46,218 nucleotides of DNA from Acaryochloridaceae cyanobacterium SU_2_1 (GCA_012030735.1 JAAUUW010000007.1:1-46218), one strand, 5' to 3'; counted from the first letter of the stretch, positions 9,397 to 17,741 are shown. Program-made: numbers and translations. The notes: generated from the sequence alone by a model not told the origin.

Positions 9397-10513
9397 CTAT
9401 TTTAAGGTGAGCTTATAGTCAGGGGAAATAGCATCCGCTGCTATGGCCACCTTTTCGCGCACCTTGGGGGGCAAGGGTACATAGCCTAAGGTCGTTGCCA
9501 TCTCCTGCCCCTTCGTTAAGCCATTTTGAATCATGATTTCCATGGCCTTAGCCTTCTCTGGTGCATCATAAGTTTTATAGGCCAACAGCCAGGTGTAGCT
9601 GACAATCGGGTAAGAATCGGCCCCCTCAGGATCAGTAATAAAAGCCCGCAAGTTATCAGGCAACACTACTGCGTCAAGGGTTGCCGAAGCACTCTCTGGG
9701 GTTGCTTCAATATATTTCTTAGATTGATTTTCTAAGGCCGCAAAGGTTAGATTGTTGTTCTTGGCATAGCCATACTCAATATAGCCAATCGCACCCTCTG
9801 TTTGCTGAATCTGAGCGGTCACCCCTTCATTCCCCTTGTCCTACACTGCCAGAGGCCGGCCAAGAGACAGTCTTGCCGTCGCCAACTTTTTCTTTCCACT
9901 CTGGGCTAATGCTGCTGAGATGCTTGGTGAATACTCCCGTTGTACCGCTGCCGTCAGAGCGATGCACGACGGTGATAACTTTGTCAGGAAGTTTCAGATC
10001 AGGATTGATGCTCGCAATTTTGGGGTCATTCCATTTCTTTATTTTCCCTAGGAGGATGTCCACATAGGCTTCTCGACTTAATTTTAGCCCCTCAACCCCA
10101 GGCACATTATAGGCCAACACAATACTCCCAGCCGTCATTGGCAGGAGTAAAACCCCCTTAGATACCTTGGCAATTTCTTCATCTTTCATGGCAACATCGC
10201 TGGCCCCAAAGTCGACGGTGCCCGCTGAAAATTGCTCAACGCCAGCGCCGCTGCCCACTGATTGGTAGTTAACCTGTAGCTTCGGTACGTCTTTGTTCAG
10301 TTGTACAAACCAGTTTTGGTAGAGAGGGGCCGGGAAGGTAGCACCTGCACCCGTCAGGGCTACATTTTGAGGTAACGCAGTATTAGCGGCGGTTACGATC
10401 TCGGATGTATCAGTACCCGGTTTATCGGTTCCCGATTGCGGGCTACCTGTTTCTCCAGCTCCGCAGGCTGTCACGCTTGCCAGACAAGCAAGAGGGACAA
10501 TAACGCGAAGCAT
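9397..10513 (-). CDS. pstS: Periplasmic phosphate-binding lipoprotein PstS, one frameshift
   Basis: PstS captures phosphate in the periplasm and delivers it to PstCA. Starting from the ATG at 10513, the sequence opens with a lipoprotein signal (LACLASVTAC, lipobox VTAC). It continues with GAGATFPAPLYQNWF, the phosphate-binding SVGSGAGVEQF and FGASDVAM, and HRSDGSGTTGVFTKHL. The frame then stops after SGSVGQGE, and the family-typical continuation (KGNEGVTAQIQQTEGAIGYIEYGYAK) follows directly in another frame. One missing base near 9836-9843 restores the join, so I read it as one gene. The open frame also extends to 10600, but those residues precede the signal peptide. A Pho-box-like repeat lies ~260 bp upstream. 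Confidence 0.9.
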
Positions 10514-10600
10514 TGAGCCGATTTTGGCTGACTTAAAAAAAACAGCTCCTAAATCATCAGTATGCAAAGAATATCTGATGTGGGAAAAGATATTTACCAA

Positions 10601-11441
10601 AATACATGTTCTCCAAAAAACATAATTTTAGTCCTTGTTGATGCTAGGTCTTTGGGTCACCCATCCCTAATCAGCCCACTTACTATAGCCTTGGCAATGC
10701 GAGAACGATGCCAGAGCGTAAATAGCAGCAGAGAAACAATCAACAACAAAGGAGCAGGACAGCAAGATTATAAGGTTGCAAGGTAAAGGGAAGGTTATCA
10801 AGAGCCATTAATATTGCTGTCAGAGAATATAAGGCCTTACCCCGTTCAGGATAAGAGGGCCAGAATCATTTTTTGTATGACTTCGCAAGATTACAGCTTG
10901 TCTTGATGTTCAGGAACCCTTCTCAATATTATGAGTATTCGCAATGCCCAGGCAACCAGTGACTGTAAACGCTTCACTACAAGTAGTTTGAGCTTTATGT
11001 CGCCTCTGCTAAGGTCAGGATACTCGCGATGAGACCGTCTTATATTGCTCCATCTTTTGGTGCTCTGTTGGGTTGAGCAGGGACCGGTATTCCTCACAAA
11101 AGATTAAACAAAGCGTTAATTTGCTTGTCTAAGGGGGAACGCTAACTTCTAGGTACGTAATTTCACCTTATTGGTCCACCCACATAAAAGTGACTCCGTT
11201 GATCCCTGGTGACAAGGGTCATGGGGCCTGAGAAAAATCTTTTTTACTCATCCTGGCCCTCAGCCTAATAATAATGGGCTACTTCCAATGCTTGGTCCCA
11301 TCAAGCGCTATTCCAGGCTTTCTAGCAGAACTCGAGTAGGTGGTACTGCTACTCATCTATTGATAGTGATAGACAATCTTCAGAAAATCAAAGAACAAAT
11401 ATGATGCGACGACTAAATGCCCCCCATGGAGGATACCTAGA
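10601..11441. other. Long intergenic region between pstS and the repeat-protein gene
   Basis: About 840 bases hold no convincing gene. The pstS-proximal third contains the Pho-box-like repeats (10770-10799). A minus-strand open frame at 10891-11097 (68 codons) resembles nothing I know and has no ribosome site. The right end carries GGAGG nine bases before the GTG of the next gene at 11442. The divergent promoters of pstS and the 11442 gene must lie here. Confidence 0.6.
10770..10799 (-). promoter_or_regulatory. Pho-box-like direct repeats upstream of pstS
   Basis: On the minus strand the sequence reads GATAACCT, 3 bases, CTTTACCT, 3 bases, AACCTTAT. The first two 8-mers match the cyanobacterial Pho-box unit (CTTAACCT-like, repeated every 11 bases) at about 6 and 7 of 8 positions, and the third is weak. 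The SphR/PhoB response regulator binds such repeats under phosphate starvation. It lies upstream of pstS in the right orientation, about 260 bp before the start codon. Confidence 0.6.
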
Positions 11442-11801
11442 GTGAGTGAGATAAATTCTTGGGAATATTCACTAGTTGGTGATTTTTTCGCAAAGTTCAA
11501 CTGGTCGGGCAAGGAGATCGCTTTAGCCGCACCAAACTCTGGCAGTGAAATGCTAAATTGGCAACTGCAAACGGTCCAAACCTTTCTGGGTCGCTTGAAC
11601 TGGACTGGAGAGTCTGTCAAGCATCTGGAACATCTATCTGCCTTGCAAGGATTGTCGACCAGCTTAGCTGTCAAAGACTTTTTTCAGCTTTTTGCATGGG
11701 AAGGTCAACCAACGATTGGTGCCGTACCTGAGGTACCGACAGGATATCCGACCGAGCCAGAAGATGATTTCAGGCTTAATGATTTCTCGGATATGTTTTG
11801 A
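11442..11801 (+). CDS. Small repeat protein of a photosystem II assembly-type cluster (function unknown)
   Basis: The 119-residue protein contains three spaced copies of a motif F-F/L-x-x-F/L-x-W-x-G: DFFAKFNWSGKE (14-25), TFLGRLNWTGES (47-58) and DFFQLFAWEGQP (79-90), spaced 32-33 residues apart. It ends in an acidic tail FRLNDFSDMF. I recall similar W-G repeat proteins in the slr0144-slr0152 region of Synechocystis, which also contains ferredoxins and has been tied to photosystem II assembly. The ferredoxin 300 bases downstream fits that context, but the assignment is from memory. GTG start at 11442 with GGAGG nine bases upstream. There is no signal peptide or membrane segment. Confidence 0.6.
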   Translation: MSEINSWEYSLVGDFFAKFNWSGKEIALAAPNSGSEMLNWQLQTVQTFLGRLNWTGESVKHLEHLSALQGLSTSLAVKDFFQLFAWEGQPTIGAVPEVPTGYPTEPEDDFRLNDFSDMF

Positions 11802-12058
11802 AACCTTGAAGTCGACGAATTAATCGATTTGAATCGTGGGTTACGCTATGCCGCCAATACTATTGGGCTCAACGATTTAAACTATCTCTGTGAGAATTGA
11901 TTACTTTGGTGCCGCAGCATTGTGCATTCCTTTGGTTTTCTTTCTGATGTTGATTTAACCTATAAGATTTTCTCGAGATTGTGAAAGACTATCTCACCAC
12001 TGAGGAAATGGATCTAGCCGTACCTGTTTTTCAAGCCTATAGAAGCGCTCTTAACTAG
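11802..12058 (+). pseudogene. Broken small gene between the repeat protein and the ferredoxin
   Basis: In the same frame as the preceding gene, after its TGA, the sequence encodes a coherent stretch, DELIDLNRGLRYAANTIGLNDLNYLCEN. This is interrupted by TGA at 11898-11900 and resumes as LLWCRSIVHSFGFLSDVDLTYKIF. It then shifts frame at a T4 run (11968-11971) into EIVKDYLTTEEMDLAVPVFQAYRSALN and TAG at 12056-12058. Adding one T gives KIFLEIVKDYL, a natural join. The whole looks like one ~85-residue helical protein. I cannot see its start codon. The T deletion fits the error pattern seen throughout the window, but the TGA is a substitution-type lesion and suggests true decay or a base-call error. 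Confidence 0.55.
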
Positions 12059-12103
12059 AGTCTTGATGCATTGTTTTTTTTGGTTGCTTTTTCAGATTAA
12101 ATC

Positions 12104-12424
12104 ATGAACTCTTCCTCCTGTGGCTATTGCGTCACCTTAGTGGACCCAGAGCAACAACTCCAAGTCAAGATTGATGTGGGGCAAGACGAGCTGATTCTTG
12201 ATATTGCCGAAGAAGAAGGGATTGAACTGCCCTATTCTTGTCGATCAGGGAGTTGCTTTGATTGTCTAGGCAAATTGATCCAGGGAGCGGTGGAGCATAC
12301 GGCTAAATCTGCTAGTTTTCTGCAGCCAGAAGAAATAGAGGCAGGCTATGTATTACTCTGCTCATGCTCGCCTAGCTCAGACTGTACGATTCAAACTCAT
12401 CAAGCCGAAGAATATCTCAAGTAA
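12104..12424 (+). CDS. Plant-type [2Fe-2S] ferredoxin
   Basis: The 106-residue protein has the cluster ligands of plant/cyanobacterial ferredoxins: CRSGSCFDC (C-x4-C-x2-C) at residues ~46-54 and a fourth Cys in YVLLCSCSP at ~86. LILDIAEEEGIELPYSC and the Q-PEEIEAGYVLLC region complete the fold. It is longer at the N-terminus than photosynthetic PetF, and the loop reads RSGSCFDC instead of RAGACSTC, so it is probably a specialised ferredoxin rather than the main electron acceptor of photosystem I. Its position after the W-G repeat gene recalls slr0148/slr0150 of Synechocystis. ATG start. Confidence 0.9.
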   Translation: MNSSSCGYCVTLVDPEQQLQVKIDVGQDELILDIAEEEGIELPYSCRSGSCFDCLGKLIQGAVEHTAKSASFLQPEEIEAGYVLLCSCSPSSDCTIQTHQAEEYLK

Positions 12425-12431
12425 GACTAGC

Positions 12432-12463
12432 CTGACCTTCCCCCGAAGAAGTGGGCAGGTCAG
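12432..12463 (+). terminator. Possible hairpin terminator after the ferredoxin gene
   Basis: CTGACCTtCCC (12432-12442) can pair with GGGcAGGTCAG (12453-12463) with one mismatch around a 10-base loop, eight bases after the stop codon. No T tract follows, so termination is only likely. Confidence 0.4.
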
Positions 12464-12823
12464 TTAAGTTCCGTGGGTTGTTCGAGAGTGCTCCAGTAAT
12501 TTTCTTTAAATTGAACAGAGGTTAGGCATCGAATCATCGAGTATCGCCTCTGTTGGTTTATCTATTGACAGACTATATCCATTGAGGGCTTTTCTACTGC
12601 TTAGATATCCTCTGAGCAAGGGCAAATCCAGCCTTTTAGAAAACTGGTCCTTGAGTATTTCGGCCGATTGGGACATAGTGGGAGGTGAAATATTTACGCC
12701 CTGTAAGCTCTTGATCCTATTATTTATCAAGTCTTGCAGCCTATTTCTACTTTCTTACGCCAGGGCCATTGATTTGATCAAATAGCTATAAAGGCTCATC
12801 AATTCAATCTACTCACTCAATTC
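12464..12823. other. Intergenic region before msrB
   Basis: About 360 bases without a supported gene. Open frames on both strands (12506-12730 minus, 12582-12785 plus) overlap each other, lack ribosome sites and give unfamiliar products. The msrB promoter presumably lies at the right end. Confidence 0.5.
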
Positions 12824-13237
12824 TTGCAGGTAAGCACTCCTATGGAAAAAATACAAAAAACCGACCAGGAATGGAAGTCTCAATTGACCCCAGAACAGTT
12901 CCATGTGACCCGCAAGCATGGGACGGAGAGGGCCTTTAGCGGCGAGTACCATGCCTTAAAAGATGCTGGCAGCTACGAATGTATTTGTTGTGGAATTGAA
13001 TTGTTTAGCTCTGAGACTAAGTTTGACTCTGGGACTGGATGGCCTAGTTTTTGGGCTGCTGTGGATCCAACCCATGTGCAGGAAAAAAGCGATCGCAGCT
13101 TATTTATGACGCGCATGGAAGTTCTCTGTGCAGCTTGCGATGCTCATCTTGGCCATGTGTTTAAGGATGGTCCTCAACCGACGGGGTTACGCTACTGCAT
13201 GAATTCTGTAGCCCTCAAGTTCGTTCCAAAACCCTAA
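12824..13237 (+). CDS. msrB: Peptide-methionine (R)-S-oxide reductase MsrB
   Basis: MsrB repairs the R-epimer of methionine sulfoxide in proteins. The 137-residue sequence shows [27 protein letters not shown], with the first zinc CxxC as CICC and the substrate-binding GWPSFW. The second zinc pair is in [14 protein letters not shown], and the catalytic cysteine is in [12 protein letters not shown] near the C-terminus. ATG at 12842 (MEKIQKTD) is a more typical start than the one at 12824. Length and motifs are complete. It is on the same strand as the lipoprotein and hydrolase genes that follow; the 17-base gap to the next gene suggests cotranscription. Confidence 0.95.
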   Translation: MQVSTPMEKIQKTDQEWKSQLTPEQFHVTRKHGTERAFSGEYHALKDAGSYECICCGIELFSSETKFDSGTGWPSFWAAVDPTHVQEKSDRSLFMTRMEVLCAACDAHLGHVFKDGPQPTGLRYCMNSVALKFVPKP

Positions 13238-13254
13238 CAGATTTCTCAGACCAG

Positions 13255-13911
13255 TTGTCTCACCATGGTGGTCATCCCATGCCCAAATTAGCCAGGGACA
13301 AACCTTACCCTTCTGCCCTGTCCGTGCAGGGGTGTTGGCTACTGGCAATCATGGCAATCATGGTCGGCTGTGTTCCCAGTGTCGATCTCAAGCCCATTGA
13401 GAATAAAATCAAGGCAGAGTTTGAAACTAAAACAGGTCGTTCTGTCAAGGCTATTACTTGCGAGCCAGGTGCTAAACAAGCCAAAGGAGAACGTGTCAGC
13501 TGCGATCTCTTCCTTGCGCATCAGCAATTATCTAGCTCGCCAGAGCAACCCTCTCCCCCTTCTGCTCCTCAGTCCCCAACATCCTCGGCACAGCCTGATC
13601 GAACCCCAGCTGATGCTCTGAAGGTCGAGGTGGAGCTGACCGATAATCAGGGCAATTTTAACTGGAAGCTGCAGGACTCCTTGATTAATGTGGTGGAGGT
13701 CGAAGCCAAGATCAAAGAAGAGTTTGACAAGCAACGCCGAACTACACCCGAGGTTGACTGCCAAAAGCAGTTGATTATTGCCCGAGCAGATAACAGTTTC
13801 ACTTGTACAGTCGAGGAGCTTGAATATGGCCCCAGTACTGTTAAGGTCACGGTCAAGGATGGCCAAGGAACTGTGGATTTTGAGTTAGTTGATGGGCCTG
13901 AAAATCGTTAA
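13255..13911 (+). CDS. DUF4333-like lipoprotein with a duplicated domain
   Basis: The 218-residue protein begins with a basic segment, a hydrophobic stretch and a lipobox (MAIMVGC), so it is probably lipid-anchored outside the cytoplasmic membrane. Two similar halves follow. Residues ~46-140 contain VDLKPIENKIKAEFE, two cysteines and a DNQGNFNWKLQD strand. Residues ~145-215 contain VEVEAKIKEEFD, two cysteines and DGQGTVDFELVD. This is the DUF4333 pattern repeated, with a Pro/Ser-rich linker (SSSPEQPSPPSAPQSP) between the halves. ATG at 13279 is a likely alternative start. Its role is unknown. Confidence 0.7.
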   Translation: MSHHGGHPMPKLARDKPYPSALSVQGCWLLAIMAIMVGCVPSVDLKPIENKIKAEFETKTGRSVKAITCEPGAKQAKGERVSCDLFLAHQQLSSSPEQPSPPSAPQSPTSSAQPDRTPADALKVEVELTDNQGNFNWKLQDSLINVVEVEAKIKEEFDKQRRTTPEVDCQKQLIIARADNSFTCTVEELEYGPSTVKVTVKDGQGTVDFELVDGPENR

Positions 13912-13950
13912 GATCAAGAACATAGTATCTTTTGAGGGCGGGCAATACGC

Positions 13951-14937
13951 GTGGTGACTTCTTCACCTTGGCAAACCCAGGTTGGCCATCAACGAGATTG
14001 GGTATGGCGAGGGTGGCAAACTCGCTACAGTTTTCTGCGGCCTCAGCCCTCAGCCAAAGCCCTCGCTCAGCCGCCACTGCTCTTGCTCCATGGCTTTGGC
14101 GCCGCCATTGGTCAATGGCGGCATAATATACCGGTTTTAGCTCAGGGTCGAACGGTCTATGCTCTGGATATGTTGGGCTTTGGCGCGTCGGAAAAGGTGA
14201 TCACCGATTATTTAGTCACCCTATGGGTCGAGCAAATTCATGATTTTTGGCAAACCTTTATTCGTACTCCAATCGTTTTGGTGGGCAATTCCTTAGGATC
14301 CTTGGTCAGCTTGACGGCGGCGAGCCTCTATCCAGAGATGGTGACCGGTTTAGTGATGCTGAATTTACCGGATTCTTCGGTGTTAGAGAACCCGAGTTGG
14401 GTGAAGCCTGCGATCGCACCCTTCAAAATCGCGCTGAATCCTCTCCTTTTCCTCGCCAAAGCACTGCTCACCTCTCCCCTTGTCTTTAATCCCTTCTTTC
14501 GGTTTATCCGGCAGCCCCAGGTGATTCGAGCCTGGGCAAAAAAAGCTTACCTAGATACCACAGCCGTCAATGACGATCTGGTGGAAATTCTATCTAGTCC
14601 GGCCTATGACCTCGGCGCAGGTGCCGCCCTTAGAGCAATGGTAAACACCAAAGCCAAAGGCCAGCCTCATTACCGAGCAAAGGATATGCTGCCCGCCTTG
14701 CAGATGCCTATCCTCCTGGTCTGGGGGCAACAAGATTTGATGGTGCCGCCCCGCTTAGGACCCTTATTTGCTAAATGCAATCCCAAGATTCAGTTAATCG
14801 AACTCGAACAGGCTGGCCATTGTCCCCATGACGAATGTCCTGATCGGGTCAACACCCTTCTTCTGCGTTGGCTAGAAACCAATTTTACTGAACCGCACCT
14901 TGCCTCACCACAAGAAGTTGCTCAGCCCCTGAATTAG
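13951..14937 (+). CDS. Alpha/beta hydrolase
   Basis: The 328-residue protein has the hydrolase fold landmarks: oxyanion motif LLLLHGFGAAIGQW at ~44-57, nucleophile elbow LVGNSLGS (Ser in GNSLG) at ~110-117, acid residue in LLVWGQQDLMVPP and catalytic His in EQAGHCPHDE near 294. The long middle region rich in leucine and proline (FKIALNPLLFLAKALLTSPLVFNPFF) is a cap domain. Cyanobacterial and plant homologues of this shape are sometimes annotated as chlorophyll or pheophytin-related hydrolases, but the substrate is unknown. It starts with GTG, 39 bases after the lipoprotein gene. Confidence 0.8.
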   Translation: MVTSSPWQTQVGHQRDWVWRGWQTRYSFLRPQPSAKALAQPPLLLLHGFGAAIGQWRHNIPVLAQGRTVYALDMLGFGASEKVITDYLVTLWVEQIHDFWQTFIRTPIVLVGNSLGSLVSLTAASLYPEMVTGLVMLNLPDSSVLENPSWVKPAIAPFKIALNPLLFLAKALLTSPLVFNPFFRFIRQPQVIRAWAKKAYLDTTAVNDDLVEILSSPAYDLGAGAALRAMVNTKAKGQPHYRAKDMLPALQMPILLVWGQQDLMVPPRLGPLFAKCNPKIQLIELEQAGHCPHDECPDRVNTLLLRWLETNFTEPHLASPQEVAQPLN

Positions 14938-15010
14938 AGATACGCTAAGCTAGAAAACACTTGATTTATCTGGTCCGATTAGCCCCAATGCCCTGAGCCG
15001 CTATTCCTCT

Positions 15011-15543
15011 ATGCCATCGATCATGAAACATACCCTCTCGGTCTTAGTCGAAGACGAAGCCGGTGTGCTGACGCGCATTGCCGGATTATTTGCCCGTCGT
15101 GGTTTCAATATTGAGAGTCTGGCAGTGGGACCTGCCGAGCAACTAGGGATCTCTAGAATCACCATGGTTGTGCCTGGGGATGACCCCAGTATTGAGCAAT
15201 TGACCAAGCAGCTTTACAAGCTGATAAATGTGCTCAAGGTACAAGATATTACCGAGGTTCCCTGTGTTGAGCGCGAACTCATGTTGATTAAGGTCAACGC
15301 GGTTGCGGCCCTACGCTCTGAGATTGTTGAGATTGTTCAAATCTTTCGCGCCAAGGTGGTGGATGTATCGGAGGAATCTCTGACCATCGAAGTGGCCGGC
15401 GATCCTGGCAAATGGTGGCGATTGTCCAGATGCTTAACAAATTTGGCATTCAGGAAATTGCCCGCACGGGCAAAATCGCCCTAACACGAGAATCGCGGGT
15501 CAATACCGAGTTTCTCAAATCGCTAGAATCAAAGCTTTTGTAG
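15011..15543 (+). CDS. ilvN: Acetolactate synthase small (regulatory) subunit, one frameshift
   Basis: This subunit confers valine feedback control on acetolactate synthase, the first common step of branched-chain amino acid synthesis. [33 protein letters not shown] is the N-terminal ACT domain, and [16 protein letters not shown] starts the second half. The open frame then drifts after EVAGDPGK, but the next frame reads [20 protein letters not shown] and continues to a TAG at 15541-15543. The missing base is an A in the AAA at 15410-15412. Restored length is ~177 residues, typical of the family. The MKHTLSV methionine at 15023 is the probable start. Confidence 0.92.
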
Positions 15544-15607
15544 GCGATGGTTGATCTGACTCTGGCCCAGATAGCGAAAGGGATAGGAGGTTAACTCCAT
15601 CCTAGGC

Positions 15608-16525
15608 TTAATACTCACCATCAAAACCACTTCGATCCCCTGAGTTGGGCCTTGGTCCCGGCGGCTTAGGCAAATCTAAGGGCTTATAGTCTGCATAATC
15701 GTCGGGCTTGAAATTGCTACCATATCCATTGCCAGGACCTTGCTCATTCCTGTCACTTGAATCTGTACCATTTTGTTGGCGACGGCGATTACGCAAGGCT
15801 TTGACTGCCGAGGAATAATCATCTGGGGTATAGGTTTTATCCTCAATTTCGCCCTTCAGTTGGAGGGGACGGCGCCGTCGAGGCTGTTCTTCAATGTTGG
15901 CTTGATTGGCACTATAGCCAGAAGAGATAGCTGGGTCACTCTGGTAGCTGCTGTTATAGGGGCTAGATCCTTGGCTGGAGAGATCTTCATCTCCAGGGCT
16001 AGGGCGGCGTCTAGAGGGACGACGACGGGATGAGTCTTCGGCATACTCATCATAATCTTGATAGGAATTATCTCGATAGGAGTTGAGATCGCCCCCTTGG
16101 CCCTCGGGACGAATTCGCCGGGCACGGGGAGATTGACGGCTGACAGGGAAAAACTCTTCCTCTCGCTCTAGCTGTGCCTCAGCCCGCTCACTCACGCGCG
16201 ATCGCCTTGGAGGATAATCCTCATCACGCATTCTGCCTCGATTATTGACGGGTTTGGTGGGACGGTTTCCCGGTACACGATTACGGACGTTTTCAAACAA
16301 CAAGGTAACTAACATCCCCACCACCATCAGTTGCTGTAGAGACAGAGCAAAGCCCATAGTTAGGTCTGTCAACAACATCACACCCGACAGCAGGCAAAGA
16401 AATGCATAGATAATATCTGCATCGCGCTGATAACCGGGCTTGATTTTGTCGAGAAAAAACAGACTAATTGCCCCAACAATGAGGACAACGCCAACAATCA
16501 ACGGAACAGGAGTACCAAAATTCAC
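15608..16525 (-). CDS. ycf66: Ycf66 family membrane protein
   Basis: The 305-residue protein begins with three predicted transmembrane segments (VPLIVGVVLIVGAISLFFL; IIYAFLCLLSGVMLL; FALSLQQLMVVGMLVTLLFE), the conserved Ycf66 core. A long hydrophilic tail follows, rich in Arg, Ser, Pro and acidic residues, including RRRPSRRRPSPGDED and repeated KPDDYADYKPLDLPKPPGP-type motifs. Family members are found in cyanobacteria and some plastids and have no proven function. It lies directly downstream of psbX on the same strand, with a terminator between them. Confidence 0.88.
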   Translation of the reverse strand: MNFGTPVPLIVGVVLIVGAISLFFLDKIKPGYQRDADIIYAFLCLLSGVMLLTDLTMGFALSLQQLMVVGMLVTLLFENVRNRVPGNRPTKPVNNRGRMRDEDYPPRRSRVSERAEAQLEREEEFFPVSRQSPRARRIRPEGQGGDLNSYRDNSYQDYDEYAEDSSRRRPSRRRPSPGDEDLSSQGSSPYNSSYQSDPAISSGYSANQANIEEQPRRRRPLQLKGEIEDKTYTPDDYSSAVKALRNRRRQQNGTDSSDRNEQGPGNGYGSNFKPDDYADYKPLDLPKPPGPRPNSGDRSGFDGEY

Positions 16526-16835
16526 TGTAGATGTCTCTCAAGATGACGACAGGCCAAGCAGAGCCGGACTGGCTCGGGTATCAAGGCTAATTATATTTCA
16601 AGGGTTAGTCTGAGTGGAGGGGGAGCGCCCCTGATCTGTCCCAGTTCGATCTAGCACATCTTCATGCTAGCGACTTCTAAAAAAAAATGGCAGTGGCCTT
16701 GTGCACCTTGCTGGAGAACCACCGGCCCTATAAATCTTGCGACTCGGCTATGTTGATGCTCCCAGCATGGCAAACAGACTAGCCTGACTAGGCAATGCTG
16801 TATGACATTTCCTTAACACTACTGCCCGGCCCGTA
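16526..16835. other. Intergenic region upstream of ycf66
   Basis: About 310 bases between the ycf66 start and the psbX terminator hold no open frame of note. The ycf66 promoter is expected here. I see no clear repeat or RNA gene. Confidence 0.5.
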
Positions 16836-16871
16836 CAAAAACAAAGAACGGCTGAAATGATCATTCAGCCG
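16836..16871 (-). terminator. Rho-independent terminator of psbX
   Basis: On the minus strand CGGCTGAA pairs with TTCAGCCG around TGATCAT, followed at once by TTCTTTGTTTTTG. It lies ~140 bases after the psbX stop codon and upstream of ycf66, so the two genes probably have separate transcripts. Confidence 0.75.
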
Positions 16872-17008
16872 CATCTGCATATCAAGAATAAACAAGTTTG
16901 CCGTCACAAGCGTAGAGACTGTAGACTCAACTAATCATATATTTGGGCTAATCAAGAGGAGCTTCACTGACAGCAGATCAAAGGCTCAACCAATTAGCCG
17001 CTCTAGAT

Positions 17009-17146
17009 TTAGCGCCGTACAACTTTATCTCTTTGGCTGAGAATGATAAATCCAGCACCTAACGCGCCTAACACAAGGGCACCAAAGAGCAGACTATAAA
17101 AGAAACCCGATAAAGAAGGGGTAATTGTCATTAAGGTGGAAGTCAT
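17009..17146 (-). CDS. psbX: Photosystem II protein PsbX (very short gene)
   Basis: The 45-codon frame encodes one transmembrane segment (SLSGFFYSLLFGALVLGALG, AGFIIL) followed by the polar end SQRDKVVRR. The initial TPSLSGF, the single hydrophobic span and the SQxDxVxR tail fit PsbX, a ~40-residue subunit at the periphery of photosystem II. The second ATG at 17131 (MTITPSL) gives 40 residues and may be the true start. It neighbours ycf66, with a rho-independent terminator ~140 bases downstream. It is too short for ordinary gene calling and was found by reading the intergenic DNA. Confidence 0.8.
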   Translation of the reverse strand: MTSTLMTITPSLSGFFYSLLFGALVLGALGAGFIILSQRDKVVRR

Positions 17147-17426
17147 ATGCTTTTACTATCACGACAGTACTCTTAATCTTAAAGGTATGTCACAACATTG
17201 AGAAGCCTTTTTGGATCACAAGTTCAGGTTGGTATCAATTCTGCAAGTTTTTAGAGACGCTTTGATTGAGGTGATGGCTCTACTATTCTTGACTAAGAAA
17301 ATATCTAAAGAAACAGGCCCTCAGCAGATCTGAGGATCGTTTTTCAGCTCTCTGTCTTACAATTCTCTGCCTCGGTGGCTGCTCTAAGGGCTAAACTGAG
17401 AAAACCGTTACGTTTTACCAAATTCT

Positions 17427-17711
17427 ATGACGATGGAACTAGTGTTGAACTGGGGACTCAGCCTTTTCTGTGGTCTGTTTATCCTGCTCTTCATCTTTCG
17501 GATTATTTTGACCTGGTATCCCCAGGTGAACCTCAATAGTCTGCCCTTTGCCTTGGCGACCTGGCCAACGGAGCCATTTTTAATCCCAACCCGTAAACTG
17601 ATCCCACCCATGGGTGGTGTGGACATTTCCCCAATTATCTGGGTGGGCATCGTGAGTCTGATACGAGAACTGCTAGTGGGTCAACAGGGCTTGCTAAAGA
17701 TCTGGCTCTAG
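17427..17711 (+). CDS. YggT/Ycf19 family membrane protein
   Basis: The 94-residue protein has two hydrophobic segments, at ~8-29 (NWGLSLFCGLFILLFIFRIILTW) and ~66-84 (VDISPIIWVGIVSLIRELLV), with the family hallmark ILTWYPQVNLN between them. PTRKLIPPMGGVDISPI is the usual second motif. Members are small thylakoid or plasma membrane proteins linked to photosystem or membrane organisation in phototrophs; the exact role is not settled. It is convergent with accC, 30 bases away. Confidence 0.9.
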   Translation: MTMELVLNWGLSLFCGLFILLFIFRIILTWYPQVNLNSLPFALATWPTEPFLIPTRKLIPPMGGVDISPIIWVGIVSLIRELLVGQQGLLKIWL

Positions 17712-17741
17712 ATACCCATCCGCCATTTAGCTAGCAGAGTG

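Noticed and set aside
10891-11097. 68-codon minus-strand frame as a transposase remnant
   Set aside because: The Arg/Leu-rich product vaguely recalls transposase ends, but no catalytic motif, inverted repeats or target duplication can be seen.
11898-11900. Selenocysteine codon
   Set aside because: No SECIS-like hairpin was seen, cyanobacteria generally lack selenocysteine insertion, and the same locus carries a frameshift.
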